From: Rostratula benghalensis
Taxonomy: Eukaryota > Chordata > Aves > Charadriiformes > Rostratulidae
Assembly: GCA_013399305.1 (NCBI GenBank)
Contig: VXAI01000096.1
Coordinates: 2,751,928-2,815,927, forward strand
Direction: 5' to 3'
DNA: 64,000 nucleotides
The stretch's first letter is position 1. Each line of letters begins with the position of its first letter. A program made the translations under genes and the position numbers. Shown in pieces: positions 1-11,600 of this stretch. The notes below the pieces were generated by a model. That model was given only the letters and a program-made list of their open reading frames with translations. It made no database searches and was not told where the DNA came from.

Positions 1-1003
1 GCTTGTGAACACCTTTGGCTCTGAACTAGAGTGCAAACGCCAGGTATTATCATTTTGAAGTCTCTCCTCTCTCTTACCATTCCCATCATGAGCAACAACT
101 CAGGTGCTGGAGGATGCTTGAATGCTGGGATTATTTCCCATGCTGCTCTTTTAAATTAGGAGGGAATCCCAGCTGTCTTCTCCCCCCTCCCTGCTAACAG
201 GTTCTGAACCTAGCTCTGGCGAGGGCTTGAGACAGAGATTAAAGTTCGGTTTGTGCTTGTTGTTTGTTTGCCGTTTTGGTGGCCTTGGAAGCATGTGGCA
301 GCAATAATCCCTTCTTTGTTGTTTCTCATTGCTGGGAGGGGTATCCTGGTATAAAGCTAATACCACAACTCCCAGCTACCTAGTGTAAACTGGTGCTTAT
401 GTAATCATTGCATAATGCAGAGCTCCCTGGCTCGTCCTCCTTTCTCCGTCTCCCTCGTTTATCCCGAGAAGAGTCACCCGGGCAGGATTCATTGCTGGGA
501 ACACATTGAGCCTTCCCCCCACCCCAGTATGCCTCTCTTCTCTGAAGCTGGGAGGGGAAATCTATCTTTGCTACCTAAATCAGCATTTATCCACCGTAAC
601 AGAATAGAGCAGATTTTTATTTTTTTTTTTTTAAGTTTTGAACTATAGTGAATATAAATAAGGTCTGATGGTTAAAGCTGGTTACTTGTGGTTTTGATCC
701 CTATGGTAATTTTTGTAATCTGGCTGGCATACCTACATTCTGGGTTACTAGTTAACTGGGCTAACCAGAAAGGGGAGGTTTTGGTTCCCTCCTGCGTGTG
801 CTGCTTGTTGAAAACTTCCCAGCACTTGAGCCTGAAATGCTTCCTGACTCCGGTGCAGTGATTTTATGTAACGCGGTTGCTCTCGCACACCCCCGGGTAA
901 AGGACAGATGTAACCCATCCCTGCTGCGCTCCCCACCTTCACGGGTGCCTTTCCTGGCTTTGTTTCCCTCCCTTGGCTTGTGACCGCAGAGTCAGCACAA
1001 GGT

Positions 1004-1018
1004 GGGGGGGGGGGGGGG
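1004..1018. repeat. Poly(G) homopolymer
   Basis: Fifteen consecutive G bases within a G-rich stretch. The length may be affected by sequencing or assembly. Confidence 0.9.
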
Positions 1019-2444
1019 TGGGAGCTTGAGAGGAGGGAGGCAGTTTACATTTTCGGTTTGAGGACCTTTACTGGGGACAATAATTTTGATTACATATCTA
1101 GAAGAGGGATGCCAGGTAGCAGCGTTCTGCATTTCTCCAGTTCTTGCCACCTCGAAGCGCTGCGAAAATACTTGATTTGAAATTTCACAACCCTCCTTTG
1201 AGCGAGTCAGAGCTGGAAAGGGACACAAGGTTGCCCCGTGCTCTGGCATAGCCATCACCTCTTCCTCCTTGGTGCCTGTGAGAGGGGGGACAACCCGAGG
1301 GGCACCCCCCACCTGGGCTGCATTTTGGAGTCCTGGAGGGGCTGGGTGCAGCTGCCCGGGCACGGGGCTACTGGAGACACGGTGGCCAGTGGCTGCCAGC
1401 CCGTGCCATACAGGGGTTGTATAAGTGCTCTTTGGTGTTTATGTAACCTGGGTCTCGGCGTCCACAGCGTTGAGGCACGGCCAGAACAAGAGCTCTGGGG
1501 TATTTGGGGCCTGGTTCTGCTTGCATAATCCCAGAGCTAGAAGATATATTGTCTGTCACCGAAGCTGTCTGTTTGATGTGCCAGTTTGCCTCCCGACACT
1601 TCTTGGCTGTTTGCTTTCCCTTTGGTTTTTGGGTGGTACCCTTCTTGCTCCTGCCCTTCACTTTTGGTCTTGAAGGATTCCTTCAGGCCAGGAGAGGGAT
1701 TTTACTCTGCAGCATAACCTCATCTGATACTCTGAAAGACCTCTGAAGCAAAAAAGAAGGGCAGTGCTGCCTTATAACTTATCTTTTAAAGTTTTCCATC
1801 GACGGGTGCTTACTTCCTGCCCACAAAGGAGCCTGGAGATGGGTTTGGCTTTTGTGTGTTGCTGGTTGGGCTCCTTCCCTGTGCTGTGGCCCACAGAGCC
1901 TGTGCTGGTGGTGTGTTTCCTTCAGAGCACATCTCTCCTTCTCTCCTCTCTGGCCCTGGGCTGGGGATGGAGGCATCCTGCCATCTCTTTCCAGCAGCCC
2001 ATAGGTTGCACATAGGTGTCGTGAACCCACGGTGGCGGACCGCTTCACAGACACCCAGGGAGATGAGCAATGTGTTACTCAGACTTTGAGCAGCGCTTGT
2101 TTGCTAGACCAGTATGACAGTCGCTGTGTCTGGTTGCGGTGACGAGTAGGAGCGGCAGACCTGAGGGGGATAACTCCCGCACACATCGGTAGCGAGAATG
2201 AAGATGGTTTTTTGCCCACGTACGTGCCGTTTGACGGGCGAGGGAAGCTTCCCCCCGGGAGCAGGCGAGCTCTGGGGCTGGGCAGGCTCAGCCAGAAAGA
2301 TGCTGGTGTGTCTCACCGTGTGACTCAGCAGGACACCAGGCATCACAGCCCGTGGCTGGCGTGCAGAGAGGGGCTGGGAGCTGTGGGTCCCACTTGCCCA
2401 AGGCACAGAGCGTGGCGGCCCTCCGTGAGAGCTCCCCCGTGGGA

Positions 2445-2488
2445 CACCTTGTGGGTGTCCTTGCCGAGGAGAGGACACCCACAAGGTG
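2445..2488. repeat. Perfect 16-bp inverted repeat
   Basis: Left arm CACCTTGTGGGTGTCC (2445-2460) and right arm GGACACCCACAAGGTG (2473-2488) are exact reverse complements around a 12-base loop. Confidence 0.95.
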
Positions 2489-5400
2489 CATCCCGTGTGC
2501 CCCAGACACCACTGGTGTAGACAAAAAGCTGATCCCAGCACGGTGTTGTCAGTGAGCAGGTGGCTTTTTGGGGCTGGAGAGGACCGGGAGGTGCCCAGCC
2601 TGCGGTGCGAGCGGGCGCTGCGGTGCAGGGGGGGTAGGTGTGCCCGTTTATATAATCCTTACATAATTAGGGCTTTGTTAAGCAGTTGTGACTGGGAGGG
2701 GCGTCCTGCCTCCCAAGACTGAGCCTGATTATTATTATTTTTTTTTCTTCCCGAGGAGAACAAAGTCTTGCTGCTAATTAGCTGCCCCTGATAGTGCCTA
2801 CAGGGAGAAGCCACAGCCTTGAGTCCTCAGAGGGGCTGTCGTTCATCCCCCCCCATCCCAGCTCTGTCCCCCCATTTCCCAGGATTGGTGGGTGTTGAGC
2901 CCCAGGAATGGCCTTTGTGGCTCTCCTGGGTGTTGCAGCAGGTGGGGTCTGGAGGAAAGGAGCCCGAGCTGCCCCCTTGTTTTCCACCCCACCATCCTTG
3001 AGGGGTCTCACAAGGAATTTCCTGCCTCCAACCTTGGGGTCCTCGAGGGTTTTCATAAAGCAGTCTCTGGAGAGAGTTCTCTCTGTAGGCACCTCTCCTC
3101 CCCTCTTGCATGGCATCTGTGCAACAGTTCCACCAGTTGCATGCAGAGAAAGAACATTCTGAAAATATTTAATTTATTTTCTGCTTCAGCTGAATACAGG
3201 ACGAGCCAGAGCGCTCTGGCTGTTGTCAGCCTCAGAGATAACTGCTGTGCTGCACTTGGAGAACGGCCCTTCCTCGGGTGCCAAGGGCCAGTTGAGCTCT
3301 GGCATCACCCACACACCTCTCCCAGTGCAGCAGGGGGTACATCACACAACCCTGGAGAGAACATCTTCCAGCCTGTGGGTGCCTTCGCAGCCAGGCTTGC
3401 TCTCGCTTCTCCAGCCCTTGGCACGGTTGTAGTTCAGTGTGTCAGGAGCTGGAGCTGTGCAATTAAAATTAAGTCTTTCTCCTCCCGTCCCCCCAGTGCT
3501 CCTCCCGTCCTTGCTTTGACAGCTCAGTACCGGCTGTAGTAGGCCTAGCTAGTACTAGCTAGTTTCTGACAAGCTGTTGCCCACAGACTGCATGGAGGTT
3601 CCCAGAAGGCCTGCAATAACATTAAACTGCTCCTTGCTCTCGGTGCAGGACAAAAGAGAGCTCCCGAAGCAAGAATTAACTCCTCGCCCTCTGCACGCAG
3701 CTGCCTTCCTCCCTGTGCACGCACAACCCTGCCTCTGGGGTAGGAAATAACGCCCAAAGACTCAGCAGAATACTGCTATTTGGCATCTTGAGTTTCTGTA
3801 GTGAAATGATTTTAGAAATAAACAAGTGTCTGGTTTTCAGTGGTATGACTTCCCTGGAGGCATTTTGAGTTCTCCTGGCAGAGAGGAGTTGGTTTCCTAG
3901 GAGGAGGGTGAACCTCTAGCTAGCCACGTTAGCCAGCTAGGGACCCAGGAGGCAAGGAAGTAATCATCTTACAGAGTGTTCTGTCTACTGAGGGGTTTCT
4001 TGGACCTTCGTGTGCAACAGCCCCAGGAGGGGGACCCTCAGGTCTTATCCCGAATGGCAATTTCTATACTCCTAGGAGTGTTGGAGTGTTGCTAGAGCTG
4101 CGGATGTTTACTTGTATATGCTGAGACACTTGGATTTATTGAGGTTTGCCTTGGAGCACGGAGATTGGATGCAACTATAACACTGTTTCTCTCACACCTC
4201 GGTGTCAGGAGAAGACTGTGTTAGTTACAGAAATCTCATGCCCCCAAAAATGTACCTGCTGCTTCATGACACTTCCCAGTGACCTGAGGCCCCTTGTAGA
4301 GCAGGCTGTGTGTGTCGAGAGCAATTCACTGCTGAATCCAAGATGCTAGGGAATAAATATTCTCCAGGCTGCATCCTGTGCTGATTTATGGGAAATTTGG
4401 GAGTATTTTGCAGGAGGAGGTGATGAGGTGGGTTTTGTAAAGCTGGGGTGCACTAGGAAGTGCCCCACTGTGGGACAGATCTTCTGCTGTGTTATGCATC
4501 GTGAGGCACACCTGCATGCGGTATTTAGGGGCAGCTCTGGTGGTTGCACCACGGGGAGGATCTGAAGTGGAGTTACACGGAGCAGTCACGACTCTTTTCC
4601 TTGCAGAGGCTTCCAAACTGTAATATGCAAGTGTCGGTCGAGAAGCCAAACACCACCCCCTGCTTGTATGTACAGCTGGGGGTGGTGGTTGCTGCTGCTG
4701 AGTGAGCAGAGAAAACTGGCAACCCCTGGTCTACAGCGTGAACCAGAGCCACGCTGTAATGGTTTTGATAGTGCAGGCACACTTTAAACCTCCATGAAAC
4801 ACATGAGAAAGGATAGTTTTGCCCCTCTTGGCATTCAGGGTACCTTGCAGGACAAGAGTGCCTGGGTGTATGCTGGTGTCTATCACTGAGGACTGCTGGG
4901 AACCGCTTGGGGACCTCTCAGGCAGAGGGCTGTAACCCACCTGAAGCTGCTTGAAGAGCTCATTGATGCTATCACCACTGCCTTCAGGAGACCCTCTTTC
5001 TAGATCTGATGCCTGTTCTGGTGAGCACAATGCAAAATGTGCAACAGAGCAAGTGTCAACCCAGCAGCTGGTGTTCCAGCTGATTCTCAATGCCTGCAGT
5101 GTGTAAGCGTGGGAGGGGTTTATGTCCTTGTCGGTGACCACTACTGACCCACGTGGACCTGGGCCTGCCCTGTTGCCCAGCTGTGCTTGGGTGTATGTGG
5201 CTGATTTCCCCCTGCCGGGCTGTCAGCCAGGGGCTGGTGGCAATGCTTTTCTCGTTGAGGCAAGGTGGAGAACTGCCCAGGTCTTCCTAGAGTGCGCTGA
5301 GAGCGTAAGCATGATCGGGCAATTGTCAACATGCAAACACGGCTGGGGAATTGTTGTGTTGTGTAAAAAGCTACTTGTACAGCCATGTCAGAGCAGCGTG

Positions 5401-8400
5401 CCGAGCTCCTGTTACAAAACCATAATTGCATTTCTGTTGTAGATGATTCTATGTTGGCTTGGCAGAACTGGGGCAGGACTTATTCCATTGATTACCTGAT
5501 GGGACCTGTTCAGCGAGGCCGTTCCCACACTCCCTCCAACCCGAAGACTGATCCCGTTCTTGTACAAAATAGGTTTGTGTGTGTGTGGTTATTGTTTCTT
5601 AGGGCATTTCTGTCCCCCTGTGGGTCCCGGATGCACAGCATGGAGCTCACCACGCTGGAGTGCAGCCACATGGCTGCAGCAGGGAGTCTCGCCTTCCGCA
5701 TGCGGTAAGATTCAGGCTGTGTACTGGAAAAGCAGGAGTTTTAATACAAAACAGCCACAAAAGGATTGCTGGCAGTTTCACGTCACAGGTGCAGTGGGAG
5801 CTGTTGCATGTTTGGATGGAAGTGAGTTGAGATTTTATCATTGGGCCAGTTAAGCTTTGCGAAAAGCAGCTTTATTCATTGTAGTGGTAAAGATGGGGCT
5901 GGCATCAGGAACCTCTGAATTCCTCTGAATTCCACTGGAGCTGAATCAGTGTGATGTTTGGTAGCGTTGCTGGTGTAGAAGAGATCTCAGTGTCTAGATG
6001 TGGATGTGTCAGGAGTGTGGGCTGAGGCACAGATTGTGTTCCTCACCTCAGAGTTTGCATTGGTAGGACAAACACCAGCCTGAGCAGACATGGCTGTGGT
6101 GGATGAGGGCCTGTACTCAGTGCAGGGCCAAATCTGTCACTAGGTTTTAGGCTTCAGGCCTCTGCTCAGATGAGAATTATCTCTTAACAAAAAGACCTGC
6201 CTGGCCCAGCTGTGTGTGTTTCACCAGAGCTTGCGTTAAATCTGATTAAGAGGAAGTAAAAGTAAAATGCAGAGGTGAAATGAGTGCAACAAATGTGAAA
6301 ACACACCGAGGAGATGCATAATGGCCTCACCTTTGGGCTGCTGAGCCCTTAGATGTTGTTAGCGTCGCCCTCGTCCTGAAGGGCACCATTTCCTGGCGTG
6401 GTGGAGGTGGCAGAGTCACTGCCAGAGGAGGTGACGTGGGTAATTGCTGGGGTGTGGGGGAGAGAAGTGCTTCCTCTTCCAAACAAGCGTGACTTTGTGC
6501 TCTCTGATGCTTTGTGGAGGTCCCCTGGGCCCAGGGTGAGATGGCAGCGGTGTAACCATGGCAGTGTTTGTCTCCAGGATAGTCACTGGTTTAATGACTC
6601 ATCCCGGAGAATGCGGTCACGTGTGCAGCCTCCCCGCGTCTCTTTGCCCTGTTTCATCCAATCTTTTGATCTAGTTGTGTAACCAGGAGTTGAGAGGGGT
6701 CGGGGGAAGGAAACGGTGTGGGAGAATTGCAGGTTTATGCGACCAAAATGTGTCTGCAGCTCAAATAGCAGAGCTCTTGTCTGGGAAGCCTGGGAAACTG
6801 GGTTTAGTCCCAGCACAGTTCTCTGTCTGCAAGCGAATGTGATGCCTGATGTTTGAGCTTCCAACTTGAAGGAGACACGGTGGGAAGACAGGGCTCTGAG
6901 GCCTTGGCTGTGGTGGGAGAACTGCTGTGATTGCAGCAGCAAACCCCTTTGCAATTATGGTTTTGCTTTCCTGCATGCATCGTGAGCTCTGTTTCATCAC
7001 ATGAGTCGTGGATACCTGTTTTTCTAGTATATGTAGGGCTTGCTGGGACTGAGGTTCACAGAAATGTTTGAGCTGCTCTACTGCTGGTGTTGCTCCACGG
7101 TGGGGTGAGCCCTGAAGTCCCAAATGGATTCTGAGGCAGACTTCAAGCAAGTTGCCGGGGCAGGTCTGGTGGGAATTCTGGAGAGGAAGCTTGCAAATTT
7201 GATGTTTTTGACCAATGTGTGATTTTAGTTCTTGTCATCTCAATTATAAGAGTTGATATTGGTGGTAAGGTTAATTTAAAGGCATGTTAACGTGGCAGCT
7301 GTAGAGGTGCCTGTACATACGACGTGCTGTACTGATGTACCATCATTTAAGCTCCCAGCTTTTTGAGAAGGGATGCTCTCTGTCTCCAGAGCCCACGGAG
7401 TTACAATGGGATGCTTGTTGGTTCTGTATTACTTCATCTGCCACATTCTTCTGCGCTGATGTCTTCTTTCCTTCAAAGTTCTGTCTTCAGTGTCATTTCA
7501 GTTCAGTCATTAGCTCAGATACACAGTATAGGAGGCAAGAAAGCTGATTAGGAGAGGAGGTTCAGGGTATCTCTTTGCCTGACGCAAGGGGACAAGATGC
7601 TTCAAAGAAGCTATTACAAGGCTTGTCAGAAACAGTTCATTTCAAGGGAGGCTTTTGAACAAAAACATTTCCTTTCTGTGCTCTACAAGCATTAGCTTGG
7701 TCACTGACAGCCTGTTGAAGAGCCAAATGTCACACACAACAAGGTGTCATTTCCCATAGTGCTTTAAGACTGAATTCAGACATTAATGCAAGTCTGAAAA
7801 TAGGAGACTGTAGCGAAAAATGAGTACATGTGGTTTACAACGTGGAAAGAATATTGCCACTTACTTGTTGTTTTTAAAAAAGCTTGCCAGAAGTTACCAT
7901 TTAAATCATGAGAGTGGAGCCTGGTGATGAAACCACTGAGCTGCCTGCCAAGCCATGACCCCGTGTTTGAACCCGATAACCTCTTGTGTGGTTTGTTCTG
8001 CTAACTTGGGAGATGGTTCTGCAGGTGTCACGTAGAGGGAAATTTCTGCCCCACTGTTGTGAAACAAAGGAAAAACAGATTTCAGTTCCTGATTTTAATT
8101 GGAGCTCGTTGTGCCCCTGTAGGAAAATAGGCTCCTAGGGGCAGTAAGTGCTCTGAGTGGACTGAAATAATTTTGCCTTATTTTCTTGTCAGAACACTTT
8201 AGGCTGTGTTGAGCAGTGTTAGCCTTAACTTTCACTGGGAACAGACCCTTCACTGTAAAACTTTTTAACACTCTCTGAGTGGCACTATTGGAAAGGACCC
8301 TGGTTTTGACCCTCGGAGAGATGTGCTTGCAAACGAGGGAGAATAGGGACTGCTGGTTCCCATTCAGCTCAAATCCTGCTGAAAAGCCAGCTGCCACTCT

Positions 8401-8441
8401 GGCGTGGTTGTCCTCATGTCATTTCCTCCTTGTCTTTTCAG

Positions 8442-8640
8442 ACCAACCCCAGGAAGCCGTGTTCAGCGGTGACCATGTTGAGCAGGCGGAGGATGGAGAA
8501 TGGCAGCGCTCTACTTCAACTACCTCATCTCAGAGTGAGCGGGCAGAGCGACTCTTGCAGAACCAGCACAAGAGCCTGGCCTCTGAGGACACCAAAAAGA
8601 AGAGGGCTCAGAAACCGTCTCACATGCGGAGGAACATAAG
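8442..8640 (+). CDS. RAD54L2: RAD54L2 visible coding exon 1
   Basis: First recognisable exon. The acceptor is CTTTTCAG and the donor GTAAGG. One base of the first codon comes from the missing upstream exon. It encodes the Ser/Thr-rich TSTTSSQSE stretch and the basic [16 protein letters not shown] segment, which could serve as a nuclear localisation signal. Confidence 0.93.
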
Positions 8641-11600
8641 GTAAGGAGCAGCAGACAGGACAGGAGAAGTTAGGGTCCTATGTAGCCTTTTTGGGTAAAA
8701 ATGGAGTCTCTGGACTTGGCTTCTGGGCTACATTTTGCCGCTGCTGGCAAACCAGATGGCTCTTCTTTTCCAAAACCTTAGGGTTTTGCCAGTGGGAGTA
8801 GTATGATCTCAGACTGGAGTGCTGCATGTGGGTGCAGACTTGTTTGGTATTTCAGAAGAGCGAATATTTGGTTTGGAATATATTGCAAAAATTGTGTACT
8901 TGCTGCTGGCTTTTAAGACACATAATTGAAAAACAGCACCACCATTAAGTAAAAATCCAGTTTCAGGTATCTGTTGATGAAGATCCTATTGCAAACAGCC
9001 TAAAATACAGACCTTTCTTCTACTGCCTTGGGTATTTGTTGGCAGGAATGCTGATGCTGTGACTAGTGGCTGAACTGCTGGAAATCAACTTCACCTGAAT
9101 TTTATAAAGCATGAATTGTTTGATTGTGTAAATCACCACAAATATTCTGGGACAGTTCTGAGGTGGTAATTCGCTACGAAATTTTGTTCAAGGGGATCTA
9201 AAATGCTCAGAGGAGTCGTAATGAAGCAGGAAGTCCTGTGGCAGCAAGTGTCTCTTTTGCCCTGTATGTAACGTGCTGGTGGTCTTTGGTTCATATTTAA
9301 GCTTTTGCAGATTGATTCTCTGAAGGCTGAAGGAATGAGCGTTGAGTGGGCCTTAGAAACTGAGACTTTGTTAGGACGGAGGAGGTGTCCCTGCAGCGTG
9401 GGGTTGGGTGGATTTAAAGGATAGTTTGAGCGAGCTGGATTTTACCACTGCCTGTACTGCACCTCTCCTCTGGCAAAAGAGCCTGCATTTCCTGGTTGGC
9501 TGCATATGAGAAGCTGAAGTGGAGGAAAAGCAACTTTTGGAAGTAATGAAAATTACCTGTAAAAGTAAGGTTCTTTGTGAGCATCCTTCAAAACAATTGT
9601 TAAATCCATTAGAGGTCCTAGTTCATGTAAATACTATATTAGAAGAGAATCAGGACAATGGCTGTTTGTGGAGCCATTGATGCCTTTTCTTCCCACATGC
9701 CTTCTTTGCTTGACTTTGTGCATTTTCTGTTTACAAACTGCACAGCAATAAATAACATCCTTTTAGACAGAAGAACTAGTGTATGATAGCGTAGCTGAAG
9801 TGTACACTTATGCACTCACATTTTTCCTCCTTTCACTATTTTGCTTTGGTCAAGCTTTTGTCTTTTGCTTGAGTAATGGTAGCATCACCTGTAGTTGGGA
9901 AGCTTGAAGTAGCTATGGGATTTGTCTGTAGCTTTTGGCAATGCTGTTCCTAGTCTGTGTAGCTGATGGACTACCTGGAGCTTGTCAATCAGCCAGCTGT
10001 ACAGTCGCTCAGGTTTTTGGAAGACATTGTTTAAGTGTAACCAGATCACGTTTCTCTGTTTGCTCCTGCATTCAGAAAGCTGTTGCGTGAGGACCAACTG
10101 GAAGCTGTGACAAAAGCAGCCCAGCAGGAAGAGCTGGAGAGAAGGAAACGGTTAGAGCAGCAGCGGAAGGATTATCCAGCCACTATCCCCACTGTACCCC
10201 TAGAGTTTCTTCCTGGTAAGCAGTGGGAGATGCACTCTGAAGCAAGGCTTTTAAGAATAGAAAGTGAATGAATAAGAAGGTAGTGCCATGTTTGTCCATG
10301 ACTGGACAAGGGGTAATGGTGTTAAAGTAAAAGAAGGAAGATTCAGGCTAGGTAGAAGGAAGACATTTTCTGTGATGAGGGTGGTGACACACTGGCCCAG
10401 GTTGCCCAGAGAGGTGGTTGATGTCCCATCCCTGGAAACATTCAATGCCAGGCTGGCTGGGGCTCTGAGCATCCCGGTCTAGTTGAAGATGTCCCTGCTT
10501 ATTGCAAGGGAGTTTGGACTAGATGACCTTAAAGGTCCCTCACAACCCAAACCATTCTATGATTCTACGTTGTGCTTGGACTCCCAAGTGTAAGCTCTTG
10601 AAATGACAGTTCCAACCCACTTGTTGGTTCAGTCTAGTCAGTTCCATTTCTGAGCTAGTTCTGAATCACAATGCTGTGGCTGCATGGTGAAAGGTGCCAG
10701 GTAATTTTTGCTGAAGATGTTTTGACAGGTTGTGTGTAAGCAGGATTCTGGAATGGGTCTCCACAGTTGTCCTTCCAACTGTCAGTCACCAAGGTTCTAC
10801 AGGCCCATCAGTCTGACCTTGGTGGCTGGAAAGGTCATGGAACAGATCATCCTGAGTGCCATTATGTGGTGCATGAAGGACGTTCAGGCAATCAGGCCCT
10901 GTCAATGTGGGTTCATGGAAGGCATGTCCGGCTTGACAAACCTGATCTCCTTCTGTGACAAAGTGACCCACTTGGTGGATGAGGGAAAGGCTGTGGATGT
11001 TACCTGGACTTTAGTAAGGCCTTTGATATAGTTTCCGAGAGCATTCTCCTGGAGAAACTGGCTGCCCATGGCTCGGACAGGAGTACTCTCTGCTGGGTTA
11101 AAAACTGGCTCAATCTCCTGCCATAATGTCATACAGTCAAACTGGCAAAGAGATCATAGAATCATAAACTTATCTAGATTGGGAGGGACCTTTAAGATAA
11201 TCTCATCCAACCATCAGCCTAACTCTGACAAAAAACCATCACTACACCATGTCACTAAGCTCTATGTCAGCTTGTCTTTTAAATACCTCCAGGGATAGTG
11301 ACTCAACCACTTCCCTGGGCAGCCCATTCCAAGGTTTAATAACACTTTCAATGTAAAAAATTTTACTAATATCCAATCTGAACTTCCTGGGGTACAGCTG
11401 AAGCCATTTCCTCTTGTCCTGTCATGTGTGACTTGGGAGAAGAGACCGACCCCTGCTTCCCTACACCCTCCTTTCAGGTAGTTGTAGAGAGCCAGAAGGT
11501 CTCCCCTCAGCATCCTCTTCTCCAGGCTGAACACCCCCAGCTCCCTCAGCCTCTCCTCATAAGACTTGTTCTCCAGACCTCTCACCGGCTTTGTTGCCCT

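Larger units (their letters stand above)
1..8441. other. Intron or upstream flank of RAD54L2
   Basis: No exon, RNA gene or CR1 copy could be supported. The only notable items are a 15-G run at 1004-1018, the inverted repeat at 2445-2488 and a GC-rich patch near 2.3-2.6 kb. The acidic first coding exon expected of RAD54L2 was looked for here and not found. Confidence 0.7.

Noticed and set aside
5385..5708. 107-residue frame ending at a GTAAGA donor-like site
   Set aside because: The translation has no match to the acidic RAD54L2 N-terminus or any family I know, and there is no good acceptor before it.
7910..7985. Possible C/D-box small nucleolar RNA (TGATGAAA...CTGA)
   Set aside because: The boxes are only about five bases apart, with no terminal stem and no second D box at the right distance.
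8970..9075. Second C/D-box-like pair in RAD54L2 visible intron 1
   Set aside because: The C box has the wrong first base, the flanks do not pair, and no plausible guide segment stands before the D box.
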